From the NCBI GenBank assembly GCA_009739215.1, contig VSJF01000002.1, forward strand, positions 2,728,001-2,792,000: DNA of 64,000 bases, written 5' to 3'. Positions 25,014 to 36,995 of the stretch are shown one piece after another. The translations under genes and the position numbers were made by a program. Under the pieces are notes generated by a model. It made no database searches. It was not told where the DNA came from and saw nothing but the letters and a program-made list of their open reading frames with translations. The DNA comes from Floccularia luteovirens. Taxonomy: Eukaryota; Basidiomycota; Agaricomycetes; Agaricales; Squamanitaceae. Within the stretch, counting starts at the first letter, position 1, and every line of letters starts with the position of its first letter.

Positions 25014-26445
25014 TCAGAAAGTAGTAGCAGAAAACGAAATCTTGTACATGTCGGTCTTCCATGTTCTGGGTAGTTGAGTTTCTCTAGGGGAGTCCTTCAA
25101 CCGGGTATCCTGTCGCTAAGCGGTTTGTGGGGTCACAGTCCAACCTCTGTACAAACTAGTATCATGTCGCTTTTCTCAAGCCTACGTCTCCCATCATCCC
25201 ACTTCCGCAGATATTCTCTAGCTCGTATATGGAATAACTCACAACCTTCGAATAGGTTGTCAGGAAGTTTGTCTTTCCGTTGTTCCCACGGCTTCACGTC
25301 AATTGACTCGCAACGGTCTAAACACACAAGTACCATCCCAAAACTATATGCATCCGCGAGGAGTGGGTCCAGACACTCTCCACGCAAGATCTCAGGTGCT
25401 GAAAATGGACGAGTTCCCGGGTGAATCTGTTCCACTTTTACTGTTGGTGGTTTCTGTCTCTGGGCAGATTGCTTGCGTGGAAGGTCAACAAATGGATCAA
25501 CTGGTTCATCGTCTGGGGATTTGAATACAGAGTCTGCAGAGACGGATCCGCCCGAAATCGAGTAACTTGATAGTATCTGATGATGTTGTTACCTGGATGT
25601 TCAAGAGCGACAAGTCACCATGGCTTAGTCTGTAAGAGTGGAGGTGTGTGAGTCCGTCGAGTAGCTGATTGTGGTAATCAATTTTTTTTTCTGTTGATAG
25701 CATTGGCCTCTCGATTATGACGTCGTAGAGAGTGCGACCATCGATGTACTCAAGCACCAAGCCAATGTTTTCTAATGACCCTAAGAAGGCACATATATTT
25801 CTATGACGTGCCAGCGTAGTGTACACTCGTAGCTCAGCTAGAAATTGTACAGTGACATCAGACGCATTGGACTGCATCTCACCGTTGATTTCTAGTTGGA
25901 TTACATCGGGCTTTTTAACAATGCACTTGAAAAGCTCGGAAGCAGATCCGTGAGCAACAGGTGCCAGGCTAGCAGTCGCATTAGGTGGTGCACAATACGC
26001 CGTGGGAGTTGGAAAGGAGAAGATAGAAGTAGGGTGACGTGGAGGGTTATATATGGGTGAGGGTGGTGGGGAATCATCAAACTTGTGGTCTGTGTGGTGC
26101 ACCTCGTCAACCCCATGGTTGTATGTGCTATATACAGGCTCGACGGCAGTTTCTTCAGATGATGAAAACTGAGTTGCCTGACGCGTTCAACCCTACCACC
26201 CCTGATGTCTCTTCCTCTTCGTCCATCTCCACTGCATGGATGATAAGAATAAAACTAGCAGAAAAAGATAATCACATACCCATCCACCAGTTCTTCTTCG
26301 ATGTAAGGGTAATACGTTTGACATGCATGGGTTTCGAATGAGAACCTGGGGGTGCTGGGGTTGATACAGTGGGTGTACGTTGCTCTGTTGGTGTTACGGT
26401 AAAAGAGTTTGTAAATTGCCTATTCCCAAAAGGTGGGCGCTGCAT
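25014..26445 (-). CDS. atypical protein-kinase-like protein
   Basis: The likely start at 26445 (MQRPPFGNRQFTNSFTVTP) leads through one or more introns between 26280 and 26110, whose exact edges I could not settle, into a large exon (from about 26102). Kinase features are: FLAELRVYTTLARHRNICAF (alpha-C Glu), the hinge LVLEYIDGRTLYDVI, the catalytic loop LSHGDLSLLNI (HGD instead of HRD, Asp and Asn kept), KLLDFG, then an APE-like PFSAPEIL and the subdomain IX Asp in DAYSFGMVLV. The beta-3 strand reads PDVIQLEI, with no obvious Lys in the VAIK position. The C-terminus after a further intron is short, with stop at 25014. It could be an active divergent kinase or a pseudokinase. The fold is confident; activity is not. 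Confidence 0.78.
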
Positions 26446-27132
26446 GGCTCAAAGTGTTTGATATAACCAAAGAAAAGAAGCTAGGTGATGTGCGCTGGGA
26501 GAAACGAAGTAAAGAAAAAAAAAAGCTGAAAGCGCACGTTGTTGCGTCTGACTTGGCACTGCCCAGTTGAATCTAATCTCAGAACTGGTTCCGGTGATTA
26601 TACTTAATTTTGTGACAGATCAAGTTAACTCTGCGTTTTCGGTTTCGTCTCGTCTCCCTCATTTACACCTACTAAGTATCATACAATCGTATATATTATC
26701 ACGTTCAACACCAGGTTATATCTACAACATCACACACATTCACATAGTGGAGCTAGAGTGGCGTCTTCTATCGATTGTCGATTATTTCACGAATGAGAAC
26801 CGTAATCGATGAATAAGACGCGTGTTGTTCCCGTTCTTTATATGTTAGAATGTTGATTTGTCTTAAATACGATCACTCAATAGATAACCAATCACAATCA
26901 TGCGGTTTTGCTTGGACAGGCAGAATAACCAAAGATTATGACATTTATGTAACAAACAGCAACTAGGATATACTTGGAATATATTAGGAATATAGCACAA
27001 GTCCCGAATGAATGCTAATAGAAGCTGTTCTGGTGTGAGTATGTGATATAGTTCATAAATGGCGTTTAAATGGTATAAGAAAGAAGAAGAAAATATCATC
27101 TACAAAAAAGTTCGGCAAAGATAGGTATATGA
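26446..27132. other. intergenic, AT-rich, no gene seen
   Basis: This lies between two minus-strand genes: the kinase promoter on the right side of that gene and the 3' UTR of the oxidase gene. Only short unsupported frames are present. Confidence 0.5.
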
Positions 27133-29681
27133 TCAAGAACAGAAATAGAAAGTTCTCAATGAAAATGCGAGAGTCATTATCCATGCTACAAAGTCATAAG
27201 AGTGACGTCCGGCAGAACTAACTTGGTTGGCTGAACCACTACCACCACCAGTTGACGTTTCCGCAGTCATGACCGATGCATCAGGGAGTGGTGCGACTGT
27301 ATCAACCTGTTGTTTACCAATTTCCCCAGAACCGACCATTATTTGTGAGCCAAGAGATGGAATACCATTAACGACCACGAATATAAATGCAGGTCCTGGA
27401 GCTAAAATTGACGGGTTAGGTGGAAGTTGACTGACATGCAGGATCGCAGTTTTATTCGATTCATAACCGGTGTATGTAGAGTTCAGCTGGACGTAACGTT
27501 GTCCCATATTCTATTCAACAGGGTCACATCTCAGTATCATAAACAGACGATAAAATACACACCAGTCCGTGGGTAGAGAATCCCGTCCTGATAATGACAA
27601 CTGTCGCATTCTTGACATTATTTACATCACCAAAAAGATCATTAGCATCAAGTTGGACGTCGAAGGAAGGGCCACCATATGTTATTTGAGAGATGAGACC
27701 TTGCGGTTGTGGCCTTCGCTCATTGAAGTAAGATGGGTAGAATAGTTCAGTACGGTACTCTGTTGGGTATTTCACATCTGGGCCAACTGTGTAATCGGGG
27801 TTGGGATTGGATCCAGAAATCATAATGGATCCTGTCAAAATATTGAGTTATTGATTGCATGTGCTTTCAATAGGAAAGGGAACCCACCATCTGGAAGTAG
27901 AGTAGCAGACGAATGATATAGCCTAGGGATCGTACTTGCAGTCAACCCCTTGCGCGACCATCGCTTGCCCGCAGGAGCTGCAGGATCATATATTGCGGGC
28001 GTGAGAACAGGGTCGTCCGCATATGAATGACCGATTGCCCATGAGTCATTTCCATATCCAGCGGTACCTAAGTAAAACCATGAACAATCAATGACACTCC
28101 CGGATGCATTAAGGACTCGATATACCAAGTTTGGCACCATTCGCATTGAAGATCTGACCAGTCGGCAGGAAAATGAAATTGGACATCGATCGAGCTTCAG
28201 GCATTGCATCGGTGTGTACATAGGAGGTCGATAATTCTGGTGTGATTGTGACACAGGACGTGGATGCCTTACGTTCAGGGATAACGGGATCTGATGAAAA
28301 CCATCTAGACAGTGCCTTGTTGTCAAATCCCTTGTGTTTTTCATCTGTGAAAGAGTTGCTTACTCGTCTGGTTGTATATCGGATCCTCCGCAGAACAAGA
28401 TGGTTGCCGTCCAGTTATTGGCAGGTGTCAGGGGAAGCATGACAGTGCCGGCACTAGCAGGATAAGTACGCACAGCATCTGGAATGTTATCTAAAGGCGT
28501 TTCCTCGTTCGTCTTGTGATTCCATAGAGAAGTCGCCCAATTCGATTGGATGAGTAATTTACCCGAAGGTAGGAGCCATATCAGGGGGTAAAGATTAGCA
28601 GGCAGGGTAGTCGTTAAGATTTGAACGACATCAGAAGCCCTGCCGTTTGGTGGGAAGTATTCATACGTTGGATTAGTTTGAGACGCATCATTGACGTATC
28701 CGCCATTCCTGCAACCTCCAACCTAATTGATTAATCACACATGTCAATGGTGTGTTTTTCGGATCAACTTATTTCCTTACAATGATTATTGAACCGTCCT
28801 CCAAAGTTTCTCTGGGGGAAACAGGATCGTTAGACAGCTTTTGACATATTCGTGGAATCTTCACAAACGCACAGGGTAGGGTACCAGCGCTGGTCTGTTT
28901 GAAGAGGAGAAAGTACCCAATCAAAAGTAGAGTCATCATCACTTGGAGTTAATAAGCTGTTCACATCCGTCAATTTTGTTGCAATGATCAAAAAAGGTAA
29001 AAACGGACCGTATTCTGGGTGAGTGATCACATGGTGGAGTTGAGACATCTGGATATCATCATGATGGAATTTGAAAGGCATACGAGGTTCTTCCATCTGG
29101 GTCATCATATGGTCCTCCCCCAACTTGACTATCCGCAGGTTCCCCACCATATGTCACGGCCTGATTGCCACCTACATTAATCCAGGTCCCATTCCCCAAA
29201 ACGTTGCCGGCCTGTAGTACGCGTCGGCAAAGCCTCAATGCTTCACAACAACACACTCACAGCACAGAATGTATTGGTTCTCGCATCCATGGCTCGTTGC
29301 GAGTTCGTTCCAAGGGTCCACTCTATTTATTTTGTCAGAACGAAGGAGGACAGGGAATGTGTTTCGTGCCTACCAGAAGCCCAGGCTGGATGACCATTGA
29401 TTGTGGTAGGATTCCCCTCGACCTTATCAACGATATACACTGTGTTCTGTGTCCCCAGGAAAATCTGGGTATACGGTGTCATCGCTAGAAAAAATAAATG
29501 GATGGGTAGGTGTCGAACGAACCTGCTGTGCGCTGACAAGGCTTTCACCGATTATTTCAAACCCACCGGGAGTTCCTTTGCGGTTTGGTTGACCAGGAGG
29601 TGGCAAGGTCAAGGCATTTGTTGATCTTGTGAGAGTTGTGGAAAAGTATAGAATGGCCAGCCGTTGGAGGATAGCAAGCAT
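27133..29681 (-). CDS. glyoxal-oxidase-like copper radical oxidase (AA5), secreted, probably GPI-anchored
   Basis: These extracellular copper enzymes oxidise aldehydes or alcohols and make hydrogen peroxide for lignocellulose decay or wall processes. The start at 29681 gives a signal peptide (MLAILQRLAILYFSTTLTRS). Exons encode the kelch-type propeller: IFLGTQNTVYIVDKVEGNPT, AGNVLGNGTWINVGGNQAV, the segment NNWTATILFCGGSD, and RLYHSSATLLPDGSIMISGS, which carries a conserved Tyr-His pair of the copper site. The C-terminal domain (27838-27133) ends in a Gly/Ser stretch followed by a hydrophobic tail (FVAWIMTLAFSLRTFYF), consistent with a GPI signal. About eight introns separate the exons. The substrate cannot be read from sequence. 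Confidence 0.88.
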
Positions 29682-30488
29682 GAGAGTGCGAGAGGGCACG
29701 AAAAGAAGAAAAAAAGAAGGTTGTAGTTCGAAGGAACGTGTAAATGGTGATGTTGTTATACTGTCCAGAAATAAAAAATCAGCGGGGATGACGGATCCTT
29801 TTAAGAGAATGGAAAGGAAAGGAGGTTGATTAATGATTTCTTCTCGCCGTCGGATCTTAGATCACCGAAAAGTATAGTACATACTTCAGCGCCAAGCCAT
29901 ATATGATCTTCATTCAGATCGATGACAGTTAGTCGAATTCCATCTTCCATAAATTGCTTTGCAGACTTTTATGACTGAAAGACAGCAGATGGAGAACTAA
30001 CAAGCGTTGTGACAGTGGACCGGAAAATTAGCCTTCACAGCGGAGCAAACAATGTGAGATCAGATTTGGAGGTTAGGGTCACCCCGCATTTTTTTATGCG
30101 AGAATAAAACATCACAGGGTCCTAACCAGCTCTACACGCCCCTTCTAAGCTGTTAAGTCGCACCATGCATTTACCGTAACTATTGTCACGATTTCTTGGT
30201 TAGTTCATCGAAGAAAAATTTATTGTTCAACAGGGACGGCAGCTTCTGTAATACATCCTCTTTGGGTCAGGAGCGGGTTTAACCTGGAGATTGACAGGCC
30301 ATTGACCAAGTCATGTTCAGTTCCAGGTCATTGCGGTGTTCCAACATATCTCTATAGAATTGCTGTGAAAAACTGGAGTCAATACATTCATTTAGCGCTG
30401 ACGCTGTGTTGCTGTGCCCACAGAGGTTGATAAATTGAAGCTTCTCCTGTAATTCAAGTCGAAGCTTGACTCTTCCTGCGCATCTGAT
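29682..30488. other. intergenic divergent spacer, no gene seen
   Basis: This 0.8 kb separates the copper radical oxidase start (minus) from the seven-TM gene start (plus) and presumably holds both promoters. A purine-rich AAAGAAGAAAAAAAGAAGG tract lies near 29700-29720. No coding potential is supported. Confidence 0.5.
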
Positions 30489-32001
30489 ATGAGCAGTCAA
30501 TTCAAAGATGGCATCATTTGTACCGATGAGGACATACAACGTTCTCTTGCACCAGAAACAAAGGACTCCATACATTGCTTAACACGCGGGCAAAGTATCG
30601 GTCTAACTGTACGTTTGATGATCAGTCAATATCATGGCATCCCCCATTAACCATACCTTTGCCAGATCGTGGCGGAGACTGGACTGTTTTCTCTCTTCGC
30701 CGTGTTGATAGTTTTTTGGATTATCATTGTGAGTACCAGAAGTCTTTTTTAAATCTTCATTTCTATGATTGACAGCATGTACTAAGCGCAATATTGTACG
30801 ACGGATCCGCCACACTACAAATAATCGATGGCACCTATTTCAAGAACCTATGGATATATTGATGGTTGGATTTATTCTTTGTGACTTGACAAACGTACCA
30901 TCTCTTAACTTTCCAATAAACAGCTGTCTTTGTTTGGTGCAGATTTAATACAGGCCGTAGGCGCTGTAATGGATCTCAAATGGATACGTGACGGGAAGGT
31001 AGAAATAGGGGGCTTTTGTACTGCACAAGGTTTGTTACATTGTGCTTGATTATCTCCTGTGTTAACAAAGGTGTAGGCGTCATCCAACAGTTAGGAGAAA
31101 CAGGAGTTGCAATTACCACTCTTGTAAGCCTCAAACGTCATAAACCACGATTATATGCTGACCATTTTTCAGATGATTGCCATATATACCTTCATTGGCA
31201 TCTGGTGGGGTAGAGGAGCAGGAGCAGTTTTCGTGACGGGAGTTGTTATTACCCTTACTTGGATATTCGTGGTCCTCATCGTTGTGATCGGGAATGCAAT
31301 TCACAGTGACAAACTCGAATTATACCAAGCGCCAACTCCTGTACGCTTATTTCACTCCAATTCATTGGGATTATTCATCATGTTCTGTAGTATTGGTGTT
31401 GGATCGGACAGAATTACCTCGAATTTCGTATTTGGGGGGAATATTTCTGGTTTTGGCTGACACTAGGCATGTCGCTTTTCACGTATATTCTCCTCTTCTT
31501 CTGGAGCCGTGGAAATATCGTTCGGCATGAAGACTCCTGGTGGAAATTCTCGATCCAAAGAAGCCACCCATCAACTAATGTTATGAGAGGTCGCCAGTCG
31601 CTCATGATGCTTGCGTAAGATGGGTCCTTTTGTTTCGTCTTATGCATTTGCTTAAATTTTTACATGCCAGGTACCCTGTTATATACTGTATCCTTATCCT
31701 CCCGTTAAGCGTTGTGCGTTGGATTGGCTTCTTTCAGGAACGTGGTGGTCGGGAAAGTCACATCGCCTCCTCTGCGACGCTCACAGTAATCGCAATATAT
31801 GGTCTGAGCGGTGTATGTAATGTTGTTCTCCTGCTTACAACTCGTCCCAACTCTGTTCTCTTCGGCCGACCCATTGATTATGGAACGGGTCGACCACCTT
31901 CAGTACGTGTACACACTGCGGAAGGTTCAGAGGCAACTTTTCCTCTAAAGGAACGTCATAACGACCATGGAGCATCTCTAGGACGACTACCATCTCGTTG
32001 A
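30489..32001 (+). CDS. seven-transmembrane receptor-like protein (fungal GPCR)
   Basis: The ATG at 30489 (MSSQFKDGIICTDEDIQRSL) starts an extracellular N-terminus of about 40 residues. Seven or eight short exons then assemble one frame with helices IVAETGLFSLFAVLIVFWII (TM1), PMDILMVGFILYLIQAVGAV (TM2), a TM3 after GGFCTAQG, AVFVTGVVITLTWIFVVLIV (TM4), YFWFWLTLGMSLFTYILLFF (TM5), YPVIYCILILPLSVVRWIGF (TM6) and LTVIAIYGLSGVCNVVLLLT (TM7). Cys in GGFCTAQG and YWCWIG could form the usual TM3-loop disulfide. A basic cytosolic tail ends at 31999-32001. The pattern resembles fungal Git3/cAMP-receptor-like GPCRs. No ligand can be inferred. Exon joins near 30830-30960 required choosing among splice sites. 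Confidence 0.8.
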
Positions 32002-32730
32002 TTTGGATTTTTTTTTAAAACCTAATTGTTTGACGAATGTATACCGCGTTAACTTATACCCTTGCTCGTGTAGTACAATATTTCCCAAGTTCTTATGATG
32101 TAACACCTTCCCTCGAATATAAAATGAGATTTGTTAAGTACCTGACACATTGTCACCACCATCAACCTGTTGCTCAAAACGAAGCTGATGTATAAGTGTG
32201 TTCTTGTCTTTGTTGTTGTAACTATTTTTAGTATATACGGTTAAGTCACCGGGCCGGTGGATAAACCGATAAAGACCTGACCCAGTTAAGGCTTCGCCCC
32301 CTGCAATGTCCGTCGTGATGAAATGATCAGTATACGCCCACCATGTACAATATAGATACGGAGAAATCTAAACTCCTCAGATCGATGCCGAAGTAACGCA
32401 GCACTGGATGTCCACCATTCGGCGCTCTGAGCGGAACATCTTCCTGGATGTCCACATGGTGACCATGCGTGTACGTATACACTGCCAGCCTGGCACATTG
32501 TCAATTGCCGGTAAGCCCTATCTATCTTTCCTAAAAGTTCCAGGGGAATTGGGAGTTTGAAATTGTATTGAAACTGTCAAACCGAGGTCAGACTCAGTGT
32601 GCCATGTGTATAACCAACCAACTATGTAACTCGTCTGAAGTTCCATCCAAATCAAGCCGAGGATAGTGCGACATGACTGGGCTATGTATAAAACCAACTT
32701 GACCATCCAAATCGTCTGTTTTATCTAATT
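32002..32730. other. intergenic, no gene seen
   Basis: This holds the 3' end of the receptor gene and the promoter of MFS copy A, both on the plus strand. No similarity was noticed between this spacer and the promoter of MFS copy B. Confidence 0.5.
32687..32693 (+). promoter_or_regulatory. candidate TATA box of MFS copy A
   Basis: TATAAAA lies 38 bp before the ATG at 32731. Position and sequence suit a TATA box with a short 5' UTR. Confidence 0.35.
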
Positions 32731-34874
32731 ATGACTCGAAACGCCAAAAATTACGGCCTGCCTGCATTACGGTCAAACGACAGCGTTCATGGCGTGATAG
32801 AGGAGAATCACCATAATGGATCTCCTATGACTCGAATAACGTCAACTATGACACAGAAGACTTTAGGCAGTGTACGTGCTGGAGATCTGAACGTCGTCGT
32901 TGTGCCGACATATCGACTTTACAGGCGTCGTTTCTTGGGTCTGTTCGGATTGGCAAATATGCTTACCGTCATGTTGCTAAGTTATCTTCTGACATCCAAA
33001 CTTAAGGTTCTTTTAAATATTGTCGCCCCGATGGCGTTTCCCTGGTTTGGACCGATATCAAATAACAGTTCGTTTGTTACACCAACAGCACTTACTGCAA
33101 CTATTGAAGGTTCCACTAGTGGCGACAGACCTCGATATAACTCTAGATGAAATCAACTGGATAGGAAATATCGGGTTTCTCATTTTTTTGCCGAGTAGTT
33201 TGGTGATCCCCTCAATACTTTTAAAATATGGGATCAGGCGTTGTGTGCGTCATTTTACGATAAACTTACCATTTGTCAAATTTAAATAATGTATCTCAGT
33301 GCGACATCGGTGCGGTGATGCTTATCCTCTCAGCCTGGATTCGATTTGCAGGGACAGTCCGTTCTCTTCCCCCAAAGGGTGCTTATGCTCTTTTAATGCT
33401 TGGACAGGTATGTTAATCCTTTCAAATATGGTATTAGCCACACAGATCCTTTGCAGTGCTTCTCGGCGATTGCGCAGCCCATGTATCAAGTCATTGGTCC
33501 AAAATACTCGGAAACTTGGTTTGATCTCAAGGGACGCACAACCGCCACCATGATTATTGCCATTTGTAAAATTTTGGTCTCTCTGTTATTGCGATATATG
33601 TTTATTCAACCAGAACTGTGTAGCAAATCCTGTTGGGGGTGCTTTAGGTCAACTGTTGAGTCCTGTTTTGGGCGACACTAGACACTCTGTGAGTATGGAT
33701 TCTATTTCATCAATATCATTCTAACGGTCTTATAGATCTTAGTTCTTGCAATAATTTCCACGGCAGTAGTTCCTGCTATCTTTCTTATAAAAGACAAACC
33801 ACCTCTTCCTCCAAGTAAGTTCGACACGAAAATACATACATTCATTATTAAGGCGTTTATTAAAGCATATGCCGGTTCGAAATCTTCCCCACCACTAACG
33901 GACCTTCTCCGAGCGATATTCGGTTTGTCAACGTCACAGGAATCTTACATGACAGTACCCGAACGAATCGATTTTGCTATTTTGGCTCTCATTTTTGGAG
34001 TCATTGCTGCCAGGTTGGTATTACACTGTTGAATGATCGAACAGGTCTTGAGATCATTTCATTTTCAGCACGAACGTGTTTGGCATTCTTTCTGGACAAA
34101 TCATGGTTCGTGAACTTACAGGGAATAAAAAAAGATGCTAATGACATCGATCATAGCAACCGATGGGGTATTCCGCTGACCAAAGTGGTTTCATGGGTGC
34201 ATGCCTACTTCTCACTGGGATAGTTGCCGCGATTGTCACTGCGCCTCTGTTTGATCGCGTCTTTACACATCGGCTTGCACTCACTGCAAAAGTGCTTATA
34301 CCCGTCGTAGCGGCCGCATGGCTATCATTGATATGGGCGGGTTTGTGAACCTTGAGATTCTCATTTTACTTTGACAACTCAAAAAATTATCTTTCTAAAG
34401 TCACACCACATAACCTGGGCGGCCTTTTTGCAATCATGACCATTATTGGTGTATGCAGTATCACAATGCTTCCTGTTGGACTCGAGCTCGGATGCGAACT
34501 GACTAGAAACGCTGATGGGAGTTCCGCAATATTATGGTTCCTGTGTGTATATAGCCGTTTTAATTGCCTAATTTTTATTCAATCTATAATTTTGAATAGC
34601 TGCTATTTACTCGCATTGGTATTCGTTCTAGGTGGGTAATCTATGATCGAGTTATACAAGAATTTTCCTGATGAGTCGAGGACGCGGAATAGTCGAAGGT
34701 GCTCTACGTGCTGGCCCGGACGCTTCTCCTCCTCTCAACATGCGTCGCGCTCTCATATTCAATGGGGCTACTATAGTGACGGTCTCTTCGTTGGTATTTT
34801 TCCTAAAAGGTATCCAGGCAAGGAGAAGGATGGATGAAAGCAAGCTTAAAGAATCTGACATTGCAAGCCCATAG
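32731..34874 (+). CDS. MFS transporter of the SLC49-like family, copy A
   Basis: This is a twelve-helix transporter with an N-terminal cytosolic tail ending in YRLYRRRFLGLFGL. Characteristic segments are VLLNIVAPMAFPWFGPISNN, ITLDEINWIGNIGFLIFLPS, FSAIAQPMYQVIGPKYSETW, FDLKGRTTATMIIAI, GYSADQSGFMGACLLLTGIV and GLFAIMTIIGVCSITMLP, typical of fungal SLC49-like carriers. About nine introns sit at the same places as in copy B (50106-52314). The exception is intron 1: its donor is GC (GGATTG/GCAAAT at 32953) where copy B has GTGAGT, and the 54 bp is open and in frame here. Otherwise the frame is intact to TAG at 34874. Substrate is unknown. It is tail-to-tail with TRM11. Confidence 0.88.
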
Positions 34875-34992
34875 CTTCAAGCGAACCTTGATAACCAAGA
34901 ATGCTAAGTATGCATATCTATTATTCCTCTTGCTCCACAGGTTATGACATTATTTGGGGTACATTAATAACCAAACTTGTTATTTGATATAA

Positions 34993-36833
34993 TTATGTGG
35001 TTGACTCTTCCGTCGATGTTCCGCGTTTGAAGCCTTGAAAATACTTTTCTCGGAAATCTTTGTGCGCAGGAACATGTCCAGCTTCCGGTGACTTCGAATA
35101 GTCGAATGAAGGAGGGGGGTACTGTTGCAATGTCATTTCTTTCTTAATGGTCACAAGCTATATGAACAAAAATCCTCGTCACAAATTGACAAGGGAAGGC
35201 AAAATTTCCGAATCCTTACACGTCGACCCCAAGACCCGAAGTCTTGCAGGGAATTGGCAATAACCTCCATACCCTCACAAAGCATAGTATAGATGTCCAT
35301 CTCCTCATATTCATCGGTAACGGTAGGAAGAAAGAATACCAGTCTCCCACCCGGTTTGAGCATATAACGAGCCGTAATCACCAGATCTCCGACAAGATTC
35401 GAGAGCTCGTATGGTTTAGTAGGCGGGATGTAGGGTTGATCGTCTCTACTAGAAAATGATTAAATCCGGTATCTGTTGGAAATAAATGTGGCCTATACGT
35501 ACGCTCGATGGTCGGCGCACATTGCTTTCTTGATTTCGCTGAGATCCCTTTTGCGGCCCAGCCGTTTAGCTCCCGCTCGGACGCCATCTGAATAATAATT
35601 TATAACGAGCGTGACAGGCTTAAATTCACTTACAAGGAGGGTCCGTGATGATAGCATCAAATAGTTCTCCACATCGCCATGGATTGTGTGTAATATCAAA
35701 TGTACATAGATCAATTATCCGCGGGGATACTCCATATTGCTTTGCTGCGCGAATTACACCAGGCGTTTTATCTGGACGGCATGTGAGTTTATGGGCTACT
35801 GTTGAGAACTATATTGGGGTTACCTTTGCCTCGCATCTGGCGGCCATCAATGTCAGATCCGAATACAAATGCACCGAAATGCGCGGTAGGCTGGTGTGGA
35901 TATTAGAAAAGAGCATGATTGAGCATGTTGGCTTACATATGCCATACTTCCGGTCCCCATGAAAGGATCGTAAATCAACTTGCCAGGCGAAGCCTGCTAA
36001 CATGTCAACCAAGCCATGCCACCACCTTTTATAATAATACCTACCAGACTCTGATTAGCCATCAACAACGAAATTTCGGACTCCATGCTTGTATTTCCAA
36101 AATATTCGCGCTTTTTTACATCGAATTTCGCTATGAGGAGTCGCGCTGAACCTTCTTCTATCTGAATGGACATTAGCACAGATATCCTCGAAAGGGTGCA
36201 AGAGACATACCAACCTCCCGAAGTAGACCTGACGAAATCGACCATCTCCCTCATGCTTTGCCCGAGTTTGACCACGGGTGTCATGATCTGTTTCTCGTCA
36301 CATACAAAATTAGTGGATATATGCAGTATGGCATACATTCTTCGAAACATGTAAGTTGTATATCAGGGTTTTTCATGTCGATCTTCCCAAGGAACCCCAT
36401 ATACGAGAAGCTCTCAATGACTTCATGCTGCCGTCTTTGGGGTATTTTGTGATTGAACGAGGTAATGGAAAATCTGAAAGATGTGTTCTGTACGTAACGC
36501 GACCATAGGTGCTCATGTGCACGATTGTTAAGGTGTAATTCGTCGTACGTTGAACCTTGACCATAAAATTCATATACGGATCTTTGAAATTTGTTTAGCT
36601 TTCAATGTAATTGTATTCCTGAATACAGACTTTATTAGTATACATCTTCTGGCAAGCAGGCATGCGTGTTCCTCTTCATCTAAGTCCAGAACCATAAAAG
36701 GCCTTGTAGGGTCGTAGTTTTCTTCGTTATCTGGCAAGGCCACCGTGAATCCATATAGTTCAGCAATTGAGCTAAGTTCTGGAAGTCGGAATTCGGCGTG
36801 TGCTTGGGCAAATACGAATAGAAATTGAGGCAT
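34993..36833 (-). CDS. TRM11: TRM11, catalytic subunit of tRNA m2G10 methyltransferase
   Basis: Trm11 with Trm112 methylates guanosine 10 of tRNA. The start at 36833 (MPQFLFVFAQAHAEFRLPEL) is the conserved one; an in-frame ATG 21 bp upstream also exists. Exons join to give VYEFYGQGSTYDELHLNNRA, KIDMKNPDIQLTCFEEY, VYFGRL, FDVKKREYFGNTSMESE, then the SAM-binding KLIYDPFMGTGSMAY and FGSDIDGRQMRGK, and the catalytic DPPYGVR formed by splicing at about 35630-35587. The last exons read MLKPGGRLVFFLPT, a conserved NSLQDFGSWGRR and a C-terminal tail after an intron ending at 35158. The stop is at 34993. The gene is intact. It is divergent from SWS1 over about 160 bp, and its 3' part is duplicated at 49608-50012. 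Confidence 0.92.
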
Positions 36834-36995
36834 TTGATTTAAACCACTTATCATTTTTTTTATCGCTCATTCCTACCATGTTTGGCAAAACAATCCAGAT
36901 CAAATAATCGTCCAATTCCACGTTATGCTTGCCTTACGCAAAGTATCGTTCGCTAAAATTGCTATGTAAAGCCTCGAATGTGAACTATCTAGAAT

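Noticed and set aside
30279..30575. Minus-strand frame overlapping the receptor start
   Set aside because: It overlaps the first exon of the seven-TM gene and shows no motif or splice continuation.
33100..33180. In-frame stop in MFS copy A after ISNN, suspected pseudogene
   Set aside because: A 50 bp intron starting GTTCGT and ending CACTAG removes it and rejoins DITLDEINW; copy B has the same intron.
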